Origin: Protopterus annectens
Lineage: Eukaryota > Chordata > Ceratodontiformes > Protopteridae
Assembly (NCBI RefSeq): GCF_019279795.1
Contig: NC_056739.1
Coordinates: 13,282,968-13,346,967, forward strand
Length of the DNA stretch: 64,000 nucleotides
Direction of reading: 5' to 3'
A program made the position numbers and the translations under genes. Numbering within the stretch: position 1 is the stretch's first letter; every line of letters starts with the position of its first letter. A model generated the notes under the pieces. It did no database searches. It had not been told where the DNA came from and saw only the letters and a program-made list of their open reading frames with translations. Positions 9,797 through 20,258 of this stretch are shown here, in pieces.

Positions 9797-11551
9797 TCAA
9801 TGGAACAGACTCTTGAGGACTGTAGAACCAAAACTGGCTCTGTCCCTGGAGGCCAAGTCCAATTTGTAATGGGAAACAAAAGTATGAGGAGTGGCCCAAG
9901 TGGCCGCTGCACAAATAGTGGATAAAGGAAGTCTAGCTTGAAAGGCTGTAGAAGTAGCTAAGCTTCTAGTTGAATGTGCTTTAGGTTTTGGGCACAGCTG
10001 TTTTCCCCTGAGCGGATAAATTTCAGAGATGACAGAAGAAAGCCATCTAGATAAGGTCACTTTTGAGACAGGAAGGCCTTTCTTGTTATCAGCATAGGAA
10101 ACAAAGAGTTGATCGGATTTCCTAAATTGTTTAGTTCTGTCCAAATAATATCTGAGTTGGCGGTGGGCATCAAGATAATGTAGTTTTTGTTCCGATCTGT
10201 TTGAATAGTTTGGAAAAAATACAGGGAGATCAATGGATTGATTCAAATTAGTCTTTGAGGCGACCTTAGGCAAAAAGGTCGGATTAGTTCTCAATGATAC
10301 TCTGTCTTTGTGAAAGACCAAATAGGGGGGTCGAACCGATAGAGCATGAAGTTCAGACACCCTCCTGGCAGATGTAATAGCCACTAGGAATAAGGTTTTC
10401 CATGAAAGAAATTTCAGGGAGCAAGAAACAGCTGGCTCGAAGGGGGGAAGAATCAAGGATGTCAGCACTAAATTTAGATCCCATTGAGGAGGAGGATTCC
10501 TGACTGGAGGCTTCAGAAGGAAAATTCCTTTCAAGAAGGCTCTACAAAGCCTGTGGGACATAATATTGCGATCTGCGAACCCGACATGAAAGTTCGAGAT
10601 AGCAGCCAATTGAACTCTAACTGTGGAAGAAGAGGAGCCTGCATGAAAAATCTCCGCTAAGAAATCCAAAACTGCCTGAACTGGGGCAGTGAAGGGATCA
10701 ATATTCTTGGCTTTAGCCCAATAAGAGAAACGTTTCCATTTGCTTGTATAAATCCTCCTGGTAGAGGATTTTAAAGAAGCTACTAGAATGTCTCTAACGG
10801 GGTTAGAGATCAAAGGAAGCCTGGCTAAGGAAGGAAGTGGAGCAACCATGCTGTGAGGTTGAGAGAAGGGATAGACCGGTGCAGCTGACCGGATTGGTGA
10901 ATCAGAAGATCTGGCACTGGGTCCAGATGCCACGGCTGCACCAAAAGGTGACGATGGAGGAACGGAAACCAAATTTGTTGAGGCCAATAAGGAGCAATGA
11001 GAATAATTTTGGCTCTCAAAACGGTTGCTTTCTGGATAACTAGAGGGATCAGGGGAAAAGGAGGAAAGGCATAAAGAAGTCCCTGGGGCCAATCCTGGGT
11101 CAGAGCGTCTCTGGGGGGATGGCCTGGCAGAGGGAAGAGAGAGAAGAAGTCTGGGCATTTGCTGTTTTGGGGAGTAGCAAAAAGATCGCAACATGGGCGA
11201 CCCCATTCCAGAAAAATCTCTTCCACTATAGATTGCTTGAGAGACCACTCGTGAGGCATGAGAATAGCTCTGCTCAATCTGTCCGCTAAAATGTTGGTTT
11301 TCCCAGGGATGTGCGTTGCTACCAGAAACCGATGAGAGGAGATCGCCCATTGCCAAAGTCTGAGCGCTTCTCGACACAAGGGGTAGGACTTGGTTCCGCC
11401 CTGTTTGTTGATATACCAAACTACAGACATGTTGTCTGTGTGGACTGCAATTGTCCCTACGGGAAGAAAGTCGTTGAGGGCTTGCAACGTTAAAAGCACT
11501 GCTCTCATCTCTAGGACATTTATGTGCAGGTGGTACTCGAACGGTTGCCAC
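9797..11551 (-). CDS. DIRS tyrosine recombinase, intact frame (A1)
   Basis: The recombinase integrates the circular DNA copy by a tyrosine-linked strand exchange without target duplication. The catalytic pattern is visible: Arg in SARRVSEL (codon 10361-10363), His-x-x-Arg in HSTRS (His 9975-9977, Arg 9966-9968) and Tyr in HYKLDL (9866-9868). The core starts near 10790 (RDILVASLKSSTRRIYTSKW) and ends at the stop at 9797, followed 32 bases later by the internal complementary region. The 584-codon frame extends upstream over RNase H in another frame; I doubt that the first ~250 codons (arginine- and serine-rich, antisense-like in composition) are a real domain. The true start is unknown; DIRS recombinases often begin inside the upstream gene. 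No stop lies in the core, unlike the sister A2. Confidence 0.88.
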   Translation of the reverse strand: MATVRVPPAHKCPRDESSAFNVASPQRLSSRRDNCSPHRQHVCSLVYQQTGRNQVLPLVSRSAQTLAMGDLLSSVSGSNAHPWENQHFSGQIEQSYSHASRVVSQAIYSGRDFSGMGSPMLRSFCYSPKQQMPRLLLSLPSARPSPQRRSDPGLAPGTSLCLSSFSPDPSSYPESNRFESQNYSHCSLLASTNLVSVPPSSPFGAAVASGPSARSSDSPIRSAAPVYPFSQPHSMVAPLPSLARLPLISNPVRDILVASLKSSTRRIYTSKWKRFSYWAKAKNIDPFTAPVQAVLDFLAEIFHAGSSSSTVRVQLAAISNFHVGFADRNIMSHRLCRAFLKGIFLLKPPVRNPPPQWDLNLVLTSLILPPFEPAVSCSLKFLSWKTLFLVAITSARRVSELHALSVRPPYLVFHKDRVSLRTNPTFLPKVASKTNLNQSIDLPVFFPNYSNRSEQKLHYLDAHRQLRYYLDRTKQFRKSDQLFVSYADNKKGLPVSKVTLSRWLSSVISEIYPLRGKQLCPKPKAHSTRSLATSTAFQARLPLSTICAAATWATPHTFVSHYKLDLASRDRASFGSTVLKSLFH

Positions 11552-12905
11552 GTCCCATGAACCATCCTGCCCTGATAATGACCCCCCCCCACCCGATCAG
11601 GGAGGCATCCGTGGTGACAGTGGCTACCGTGGATGGGGGTACAAAGTGTCTGCCTTGGTGAATCTGGGGAGAAGTGATCCACCAAGCAAGATGATTTTTG
11701 CAAATCTGTGTCACCAGAATTTGGTGACGCATTGGAAGTTGTTGGTAAGACCACTGAGTGAACAACATCCACTGAAGAAGGCGCATGTAGAAGCGAGCCA
11801 GGGAAAGAAGGGTAATGGCCGCAGCCATGAGGCCTAATATCTTTAGAACCATTCTGGCCTGTACTTTCTTGTTGGCTAGAATGATCCTGACATGACTTTG
11901 AATGTCTGAAACTCTTTGATCTGTAAGGGTAGCTGACATCCGAACAGTGTTTAAGTTTGCGCCTATGAAAGTAATAGACTGGCAGGGCGATAAGGATGAC
12001 TTTTCGAAGTTGATCGAGATGCCCAAATGAGAACAAAGATTTATTGTGTAATCCCTGGCTTGAAGAAGCTGATGCCTGGTGGTGGCTGAAAGGAGCCAGT
12101 CGTCGAGATACGGAAACACCTGGAATCCTTGACGTCTCAGGTGAGCCGTGACCACTGCCATGCATTTGGTGAACACTCTGGGGGCTGTAGTGAGACCAAA
12201 GGGCAGGGCTCTGAACTGGAAATGACTGGACCCCAGCCGAAAGCGGAGAAATCTCCTGGAGCGTCTGTGAATTTTTATGTGATAGTACGCATCCTAAAGA
12301 TCTATTGAGCACATCCAGTTGTCCTTCTGTAAGAAGGGCAGAATTGACTGAAGAGTGACCATTCGGAATCTTGTCATCCTCACAGACTTGTTGAGTCTGC
12401 TGAGATCCAATATTGGTCTCCAGTCTCCCGTCTTTTTGGGGACCAAAAAGAACCTTGAGTAGATTCCGGGCTCTGAATGGTCTGTTGTAACTGGCTGAAT
12501 GGCTCTTTTTTGCAGTAGTTTTAAGACTTCTAACTCTGCAATTTCCCTTAGACCGGGTGGTACATCTGGAAGGGAATTTGAGGGATAGAAAGGACTTTCC
12601 TCGAAAGGAATTTTGTAACCCTCGGATATGATCGACTGTACCCATCTGTCTCGAGTGAGGGAACGCCAGGCTTCTGGGTACAGCGATAGTCTTCCCCCGA
12701 CTGCCTCCAAGGAGGGACAGCCGGGCAACATCTCAGGGATGCTGAAAGGGCTTGTCAGAGAGAGACTCTCTGTTTCCCCGGTTTTGTGGACCCCCTCTGC
12801 CTCTAGAGTGGCATCTGTTGTTGTTACCCCCTCTGCCTCTAGGGGTAAACTGACCACGTGAATCCGGCGTGACTCCTTGGGATTTGCGGAACCACATTTT
12901 GCCAC
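10825..12905 (-). pseudogene. DIRS reverse transcriptase-RNase H (A1), broken
   Basis: RT copies element RNA and RNase H removes the template. In order: FFLVPKKTGDWRPILDLSRL (near 12430), SIDL, the palm block FRALPFGLTTAPRVFTKCMA (near 12190), the catalytic FPYLDDWLL (YLDD at 12099-12110), the RNase H first aspartate in TTDASLIGWGG (11607-11609), Glu in NVLEMRAV, Asp in HTDNMSVVWY and Asp in ADRLSR (near 11285). Two lesions: TAG at 12294-12296 where A2 has CAG, and nine G instead of eight after IGW (11582-11590), which shifts the frame. The end overlaps the recombinase in another frame. Gag overlaps the start (12905-12733). Confidence 0.88.
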
Positions 12906-15132
12906 CCTTCTGTCCTTTGGGGTAAGGTTTAGAAGGGGTGGAAAAACGGACTCCTACGGCAGAAAGAGTTTTGCCGTCCTGCTCACACCTGGTCAACGTT
13001 TCCTTCACTTGAGGGCCAAACAAAGCTGACCCATCAAAGGGAGAGTTTGTGAAGGACGCCTTAAAGGGATCTGCAAAATTACATAGCCGCATCCAAGCTT
13101 GGCGTCTAAGAGCCACACCTGTACCTGCGGCCCTACTCGCTCCATCAGCAACATATGATATCAGCCGCATGGAGGAGTTTGCAATGGAGTTAAGGGTTCC
13201 TAGCTGCGAAGCAATTTTTTCCTGAGCCCCTGCAGCTGTAGGATCCTGCACAACTTCACCTAGCTCCTTAAGGATATCCCTTTGGAGTCTGGTGAAGTGA
13301 CATAGGTAGTTCAGCTTAACGCATAGCAAAGGTCGCTGAAGAAAACATCCGCTTACCATATCTATCCATGGTCCTAGAGTCCTTATTAGGAGGATGGACA
13401 GGTACGGAAGGATCTGCAAGTTCCTTCTTGGTGGCAGCCGCCACCACCATGGCATCAGCGGGGACACCTTTTGTGAGGAATAGCTTGTCCGACGGGGCAG
13501 TAATAAATTTAGAAGGCCTCCTCGGGACTGGCTCTACAGAGTCAGGAGCAGCCCACGCCTTTCGAGCAATAACCTGCATAAGGGGGTCGAAAGGCGGAGA
13601 CACCCAGGAGGTGGAGGGCCGAGATCCAAACGCCTCCAGGTATACTGACTCATCCTCAGAGGGATTATTGGTGGGCCAGTTTCCCCTCTGTCTAAGGAGT
13701 TCTAGGATGTCTGAGAAGGAGACATCCTCAGAGGGGGATCTTGGGGATCCCTCTGACTCATCTAAGTCAGTATCTGAAGTGATAGACTCGGGGGAGTCTA
13801 CGTGTTTCCTCTTACAGGTCCTCTTCCGCGGAGGATCTCCCGACAAATCAGGAGAATCCTCGGAAGAGGGGGATATTCCCAGTGGGGAAACCTGAGGCGG
13901 AGGATCTCTGGGTCCTGGAGGAAGAGAAGTGGCAGAGATGTCAACAGACTGCTGGCTGAGACCAGTGGCCAGCACACTCTTCATCACCTCGAAGGCTCCC
14001 CTCCCAGGGAGGTCCGAAAGAACCCGCTCCGAAGAACTAGGAACTCCACGACCCACCAAAAAGGAAGGCTCCGAGGCAGATGTCGGAGCCGAGCTCACCA
14101 AGGCCAAGGCTCCAAGGGGAAGAGCAGGCTCGGACAAGGGTCCGATGCCACTCACCCCCTCGGAGGAGACCAGGGAAGCCCGGCCACCGAATCCCTCTAA
14201 GGAAGGTCTCGAAGAGGAGATAAGAGTAGAGGCTGAAGGAGCAGAAGGGGGTATCTGTCCCTCAGCCATAGCAGAAACCATTCCCGAAGACTCCAACTCC
14301 AAGCTCTGGGGTAGAGTCGAAGGAGGAACTGCAATGGGGTGTGGACTAATAGTCGTCTGCTGAGACGGACTATGTAGCATTTGGGCCAGTGCCTGTGACT
14401 TTAGTAATCTACTGACCACTCTCTCCAAATCATGGTCAGAAAGCCTGGATGACCTTGAAGATCGGCTCCGATGGCTCCGTTCCGAGAGGAGAGGCGAAGC
14501 CGGAGCCGAAAGTATCGGCTCCAAGGAAGGGGACCTAGACCTCTTCCTCGAAGGAACCATCGGAGTCGATGAAACCCCAGGAACTGTCGGAGCCGACAAC
14601 TTATCGGCACTGACAGGTAGCTTCGATGCATCGGCTCCAGCCGGAGCCAATACGGCCATAAAAGTAAGGGTGTCGGAGCCGATCGGAGCCGACACCGATG
14701 CCTGGGCCACATGGTGGTCGGAACCGATCGGAGCCGACACCGAAGTGGTCGAACCAGAATCGGCACCGATAGCCATCGGTGCCGAAGGTTTAGGTAACCC
14801 AGAATCGGCTCCAGCCGGAGCCGATCTCGACTCTGAATGAGTCGGAGCCGAGGCCACAGGCTTGGACACAGAAGCCTGGGCCTTGGAAGACTTAGAAGTC
14901 TTAGATGGGGCCGACTTAGCCGGAGAGCCCTCCGGCTTAAGAAGCCCCTCAAAATCAATTTATTTCTTCTTTCCTGCAGGACTCTCTGGCTAAAAGAATG
15001 ACATATAGCACAGGAGTCCTGCAGGTGAAGAGGCCCCAGACAGTAAAGGCAAGAAGTGTGACCGTCTGTCAGAGACATCTTCTGACAGCACGAGTCACAC
15101 TTCTTAAAGCCTGAGACCCTTTCCTTAGACAT
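12733..15132 (-). pseudogene. DIRS gag (A1), frame-shifted
   Basis: Start ATG at 15132 (MSKERVSGFKKCDSCCQK), chosen because A2 and I begin the same way. Regions: N-terminal Cys/His motif (C-x2-C, H, C-x2-C, H, C-x2-C within about 50 residues); a Ser/Ala/Pro region with repeats such as SAPAGAD and SAPIGSD (about 14880-14440); an acidic stretch (DTDLDESEGSPRSPSED, near 13740); a helical core (RLQRDILKELGEVV); and an Arg/Gly-rich tail (TPRGRGG, near 12850). Compared with A2 it has lost one base near 14945 and differs at 13317-13320 (CTTAA for CGAA), each changing the frame, and lacks an in-frame 30-bp segment found in A2 near 40818-40848. Function as a nucleic-acid-binding coat protein is inferred. 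Confidence 0.85.
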
Positions 15133-15138
15133 GGTGAA

Positions 15139-15216
15139 TAAAACACACACACAACACCAGTCCAAGAAATTAAATTAAATATATCAAAAGGTATCAATAA
15201 CAGACACACACACACC
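15139..15216 (-). repeat. (CA)n tracts in the A1 leader, (GU)n in RNA
   Basis: Two short CA runs (15139-15151, 15208-15216) between the right terminal repeat and the gag ATG. The leaders of A2, C and I have CA runs at the same place. Confidence 0.8.
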
Positions 15217-15371
15217 CTAACAAGGGGGGGGAATGGGATGGGAGAAAGTCTGACTGAAAGTTATAAGGAGACAGGGAAAATTTTTGTCAGAAAGGGACTA
15301 AAACTATGTTAAAACTAATAATTTTAAGGTTTTTTGAAGAAAGGGGCTAAAATAGTAATGTAAAAATTCAC

Positions 15372-15571
15372 TTACCAGGAGCTGGTAAAAGGAGGACCTC
15401 ATCAGCTAAGCGGCAAACGAGATCTGGGTACTTACCGCCTTGCATCATGGGATATGGGGCTGCCTCGAGCTGGTAAAAGTGACTCTCGAGCTTAGCAAGT
15501 GCCGAGTCGGAGCCGAGGATCGGCTCCGAACCCATCAAGCAAGAATGAAGGCGAGATTGACAACTTAACAT
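15372..15571 (-). repeat. DIRS A1 right terminal inverted repeat
   Basis: Inverted copy of the left repeat in its inner part, with the CGGAGCCGA hairpin at about 15507-15527, then GAACCCATCAAGCAAGAATG and the terminus CTTAACAT at 15571. The outer end matches the second half of the internal complementary region. Confidence 0.9.
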
Positions 15572-15572
15572 C

Positions 15573-15760
15573 AAAAGTTACGTACTCGCCATAATGTTCC
15601 ACCTCTGTTGTCCATTTTATTCTTCCTCAACTGATGGATTTGGATCCAAATTGTTGGATCCAACTCTGCCTTTGCAAAAACTTGTGGCAACTTAGAACTC
15701 TTGAGGTTCTTCCTTACCCAGAATGCATCAACCCCAATTATTTCAGATCTTTTTTGCTGG
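15573..15760 (-). repeat. DIRS B left terminal inverted repeat
   Basis: Begins AGTTACGTACTCGCCATAATG directly after the A1 right end. The hairpin position holds TTGGATCCAA twice instead of the GGAGCC motif of A1. The right partner at 31470-31612 has lost that hairpin. Confidence 0.8.
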
Positions 15761-15921
15761 CTATAACATAAAGAAATAATTCTTATACAAAATAGACATA
15801 AAAGTAAACACAGACAAAGGCTAGACAAGGCTATATTTGGAGCTTGTCATGCTTGAAGTATAAAAATTCTTTCATATCCACTCACTCTTCCAGAAAAAAA
15901 ACATAAGGATGGGGGTTGGTG

Positions 15922-16042
15922 GGGAGTTGAGGAAGAATGAAAATGGACAACACAGGTGGTACACTATGGTGAGTACATAAGTTCTTTATCTAATGTTGTC
16001 AATTTTCACTCTGTCCTCAACTGATGGGACAGAGTCCCTAGC
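15922..16042 (-). repeat. DIRS B internal complementary region
   Basis: The left half is complementary to the B left end (ACTCACCATAG against CTCGCCATAATG); the right half (TTGTCAATTTTCACTCTGTC) is complementary to the B right end at 31575-31612. Confidence 0.75.
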
Positions 16043-16059
16043 TACCTAAATCCCAGGAT

Positions 16060-16660
16060 GGACTCAAGAGAGGATATTCCTAAGCATCACTGAGACAAAT
16101 GATGCCCTACCTCTGGATACCAAATCCAATTTGTAATGAGTGATAAAAGTATGGGGGGGTGGGGAGCCCAAGTCGTTGCTCCACGTATTTCATTCATGGA
16201 AGCTCTTGAATGAAAAACTGAGGAAGTCTCTATGGATCTGGTTGAAGGAGCACAAATTTGCTTTGGTAAAGGGATATCCAATTTGTTGTAAATAAAGGAG
16301 ATGCAGCTAGTAAGATATCTGGCTAGAGTGACTTTGGACATTGGTTTACCCAATTTCACATAAGCAAATGAAACAAATAACTGATCTGTAGCTCTGATGT
16401 CTTTTGCTCTATGTAAACAGAAATGCAGTTGGCTATCAACATCCAATAAATGTAATAAATATTCGCCCATGTTTAAATAATTTTGAAAGAAAATTAGTAA
16501 ATTGATGGACTGGTTAATATTAGACTCTGATACTATTTTGGGAAAAAAGATGCATTATTTTATAATGTAACTCTGTCTTTATGAAAAAGTATATATGGGA
16601 TTTCACAGATAAGGCTTGAATTTTGGAAACTTGTCTGGCTGAAGTAATGGCCACCAAAAA
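16060..16660 (-). pseudogene. DIRS B tyrosine recombinase, C-terminal half
   Basis: A 127-codon frame (16470-16087) contains LLDVDSQLHFCLHRAKDIRA and KVTLARYLTSCISFIYNKL, aligned with the A1 recombinase, then STRS. The catalytic His-x-x-Arg is damaged (PSTRS, no His) and the tyrosine region is frame-shifted. Upstream the sequence can be followed to the arginine block (ITSAR-like, about 16640), where DIRS D begins. Confidence 0.7.
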
Positions 16661-16810
16661 AAAGAAGTTATGTACTCACCATAATGTTCAATGTGTGCTG
16701 TCCATCTCACCTTCATTCTTAACTGGTTGAGTTTGAAACCGATCCTCGGTTCCAACTCGGCCTTATACAAAAGCTCAAGTTCTTCCACTAGCTCGTGGCT
16801 GTAACCCTAT
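16661..16810 (-). repeat. DIRS D left terminal inverted repeat, part 1
   Basis: Starts AAAGAAGTTATGTACTCACC after an A8 run; the hairpin motif is CCGATCCTCGG flanked by AAA and TTCC (GGAACC type). It is cut at 16810 by E1 and resumes at 20154 (CCCATCATGCCCTAAG). Confidence 0.8.
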
Positions 16811-17719
16811 CATACCTCTCAACCTGGAAACATCAAAAATCTGGGCAAGGCCTATGAAAAATAGGTACAAATCTGTACGCAGATTAACATCAAATTTGCA
16901 TACATAATTATGTAACCCCACCCACTCCAATGGAATTGTGGGATACCAACTTTCAAATGCAAACTGAAGAACAGACAACCAAAATATGGCACCAGCGTCC
17001 CCCTGCAGCCATTCCAATGTCCCATTACCGGTCTATTTCGCCCCGTTTACCATAAACACTACTGTGTGCATACTGCTTTACTTCTACAATGATTTGGATT
17101 TTATTTTTACATTTTATAGCAGAATGCACAAACACTAATAGACACATCTGCTAAACAAAGCAATACTGTCTCACAATGAAAACAGACTTGGCATTAAAAC
17201 TAATGAAAACAGACTTGGCATTAAAACTTATCTGCCTTGAAACTCACATTAATTGAAACAGCACTGAAGCCCACACCACATCCAAAGAAAATGAATCTGG
17301 CTAGTGGTGGATAAAGATTTCCTTGGGCTGTTTTCAAATCATTGGCCCCTTGCACAAAAACATGAAACATACATGTGTTCTTTGATACACCTTCTTGACT
17401 TTATTAAATTATATTCCTTGTACAGCACACTTGTTAGACAGAGCACATTTTAAATTTATTGTTTGAATATTTTTCCAGTAGGCAATGAAACAAAATGCAT
17501 GACCCAATAATGACAAAATTGCCAAATTCAGAACATTCCCATCATAAAAGTCTACTTTCACACTCACACAATATATATCTATATCTATATATAAAATAGA
17601 ATAACAGTAGTGTAAGCCATAAGCATCTTGTACATCTTCTTGCACTTATTTTCAATTTTAGTTTTTTTTTTGGGGGGGGGGACAAACATTTTGGAAAGTT
17701 GCTAGAATAAAGCGTTATG

Positions 17720-17815
17720 TTACCACAATGCACTTCACTGCCAAGTCTTGAACTTAGGACCCTGTGCACTACAGTCAGAAAAACATACCACTATGCCAAA
17801 TCAGCAGTTTCCTGA
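17720..17815 (-). other. tRNA-like segment in E1
   Basis: On the minus strand TTGGCATAGTGGTATG (A-box-like) is followed at tRNA distance by GTTCAAGACTTGG (B-box-like). E2 has the same segment at 34178-34250 with TTGGCCTAGTGG. It may be a captured SINE or tRNA piece; it is not a functional tRNA. Confidence 0.4.
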
Positions 17816-17825
17816 AAGATAGGAA

Positions 17826-18030
17826 GACTGAAACTTAAATACCTATCATCTAGCGAATTCAGTTCTCACTTCTCACCATAGCACTCAACCTCTTAGCACA
17901 AAAAACCTGGACAAAGCCAATAATGGGGGAATACAGAATTCAGTTCTCACTTCTCACCATAGCTCTTGACGTCTTAGCACAAAAAACCTGGACAAAGCCA
18001 GTAATGGGGGGAATACATTCCCAAAATAGG
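17826..18030. repeat. Tandem ~100-bp repeats inside E1
   Basis: Two copies of a block beginning GAATTCAGTTCTCACTTCTC and containing CTTAGCACAAAAAACCTGGA, then CAAAGCCA and TAATGGGG. E2 has the same pair inverted at about 33960-34125. The phrase 'CTCAACCT..CAAAAA.CTGG.CAA.GCC' also resembles the E1 left terminus (16815-16855). Confidence 0.75.
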
Positions 18031-18229
18031 GAGAAATGTATCTTATAAACTTAGAAAATTGCTAGAATAAAAGGTTTTGTGTTATCATTTATTTTCTGAA
18101 GAATATGAAGTCTGAAATTCAAATGCCTGTCATTATTTAGTGAATTCAATCCTTCAGTGATTTGCCACAAAAATCCTGAAAAACCACAGACTTTATGAGG
18201 AACAGATCAAAAATATGAGGCATAAATTC

Positions 18230-18334
18230 ACAAGTGGTGGTGGCTAGGGTCTTTAGGCTCTTTTTACCCTGTACTCAAGGTACGGGGTTTGAGCCCGAGT
18301 ACATGTAGCCACCAGGTGTATTAAAGTGGGGCAT

Positions 18335-18369
<35 letters not shown>
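18230..18369 (+). other. SINE-like segment ending in (CA)n
   Basis: GGGTTTGAGCCC resembles a B box and is preceded by TGGCTAGGGTC. A clean (CA)n run follows at 18339-18369. This lies in the part of E1 absent from E2. No target duplication was found. Confidence 0.35.
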
Positions 18370-18372
<3 letters not shown>

Positions 18373-20258
18373 CCATTGGCTAAAGAAAAGGGGCGGTTTC
18401 AGAGGGGGAACCTTGGAAGAAGCATTGACAGTAGTTAAGATGGAGACGGGGGAAGGGGATGACCTACTGACACACTAAACTTTCAGAGGGAAAAATATAC
18501 ATCTAGAGAATATAAAATAGGTCTGTGTTCTTCTTGTACCCTATTCACATGACTACAACATTGTATTATTAAAATAAATTGTACTTGTTCATCCAGCAAG
18601 GCAAATCATAGACAGCAAATCATTTATTTTTATTTACCAGCAAATGTAATTTCTAAATGACAGAACAGTCAGAATTTATTGGGTGACAATCACTTTACTT
18701 CAGAAGTAAACATACTTCCTAATAAAGTACTGCCTTGTTACGGGTGTTAAACTCTCTATGCTAGTTTAATCTTAAGTGCAGCATATTTCACACAGGCGTA
18801 AACTATGCTTACTTTGTTTCTGCAGTGAAATCATGCTTTTGATTTTACATTCACAGCTTATTTTCTTAGGGTATAGCCAGCCATCAACCCCCATTTTTCA
18901 TCTGTGTTGAGCATTCTGCAAAAATAAATTGTTAATTGCTTGCATTTATTCAGTTGTCCATTCGTAAGAATATTTACTTTTTCACATACCTTCTTATGGA
19001 CCGACTGTGCATGGTTCAGTTATGATTTGGTTGCCACTTGCATTTTTTAACCAGAATTTCCATTTTTTCATTTGTATTTTTATGCTATTCTGATTTAATC
19101 AAACAAGAAGTTCTTAAACAATTCAAAATGCTCATATCAGTATACCTATAACCAAGACAGTGTGTTAGGATGCACAGCTTCTTCTAAAAGCCTAAAGTGA
19201 AGAGAGAATATAAAAACACTTAAATTATTAACAGCTAAATAACTTAACATTCTGGGCCATTAAAGAAGCAGTGCACCAAGATGAGAAAGAAAACTTGCAC
19301 ATTTTGACAGAATAAACAATCTTTTAATTTTACCAGTCAATATTTTCATCATTTAAACAGGAGTATTTAAAATATGTTGATGTTTTAGTTCAAGTTAGCC
19401 TCACCACCACTCATCTTGAGTAGATGGAAAAATATCCATGAGGAAGCATACAGTAAAAGAGAGAGTGAAGATTTCTGGGAGCTCTGTAGCCAGATTTCTA
19501 TTACTAACACCAATAATGGACACTGAGAAATGGACAAGCCAGGGTGCCAAAGATCATGCCCTCCTTGGCACACACACACATACACACACATTGATAAAAT
19601 GTTTCCTACTTCAGTTTGCTCTGCAGTAGAATCCTTTCCATTCACCAGGCTCCATTTGAGTAAGAGTTACTCCCCATTTGCTCTGCAGTAACTTCTTCGG
19701 CTCCACTTAAATAAAAATTACTCCCCAAAACACATCCGGATTAATACTATTTGAATAAAAGCTCCATTACTCCCCAAAACGGTGCTGACATCCGGACTAA
19801 CGCTATTTGAAAGCTCCATTTGAATAAACTCCATTACTTCCCATGGACTAAAACTATTTGAATAAAATGTTTCCCATCGCACACATCCATTCAAATGGCA
19901 GCCAGAAATGTGTACACGTGAGCCCTTGAGCTCAATTCTGACAGGCTGGCAGCCCCGATGGAGGCAGCTGATGTCATCGTGCACATGATGATGTCAGCTC
20001 AAACAGTGGAAAAATAAACAAAAAAATAAAAAAAGCTGTGAAAATGTCGGAAATGAAAGGGTGCCACTCTGGAATCATGACACCCCATTATTTGGACCCC
20101 AAACCTCAGTAAAAACAAAGTAATTTGGTACAGTTGGGAGGTATGAACTCTATCCCATCATGCCCTAAGAAAGCTCCCCAGATCTTCTTTGCTGATATAA
20201 CAATAGGTACCAATAACTATCAAAAACTTACAGCGCAATGAAGAAGGTCAGAGAAAAA

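Larger units (their letters stand above)
9319..15571 (-). mobile_element. DIRS retrotransposon A1, nearly full length
   Basis: Full DIRS layout: left inverted repeat (9321-9490), internal complementary region (9661-9764), tyrosine recombinase, RNase H-RT, gag, (GU)n leader and right inverted repeat (15372-15571). Left end AGAAGTTATG, right end CTTAACAT. A2 (36213-42466) is a close sister over the whole length, so the boundaries are well supported. A1 has an intact recombinase frame but a TAG in RT, an extra G in the RNase H run and frameshifts in gag. It sits in the A-run at the left edge of DIRS B. Confidence 0.93.
16811..20145. mobile_element. hAT-like non-autonomous element E1
   Basis: Short terminal inverted repeats: CATACCTCTCAAC at 16811 and GTTGGGAGGTATG ending 20145. 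Flanking 8-bp target duplication AACCCTAT (16803-16810) / AACTCTAT (20146-20153), one mismatch. 8-bp duplications are typical of hAT transposons. The interior matches E2 (32383-35140) in reverse orientation but has about 0.8 kb (18165-18985) that E2 lacks. No transposase frame is visible. It interrupts the DIRS D terminal repeat. Confidence 0.85.

Noticed and set aside
10825..12645. 606-codon A1 frame and the 789-codon I frame (55402-53033) read as single proteins
   Set aside because: Their first several hundred codons are out of frame with the RT motifs. Only the RNase H part (and, in I, the recombinase start) is real.
10837..12861. Plus-strand frames across DIRS A1 and equivalents in A2, C and I
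   Set aside because: They lie antisense to well-recognised RT, recombinase and gag frames and repeat in all sister copies only because the DNA is shared.
18230..18330. A true tRNA gene
   Set aside because: B-box-like sequence is present but no cloverleaf can be paired.
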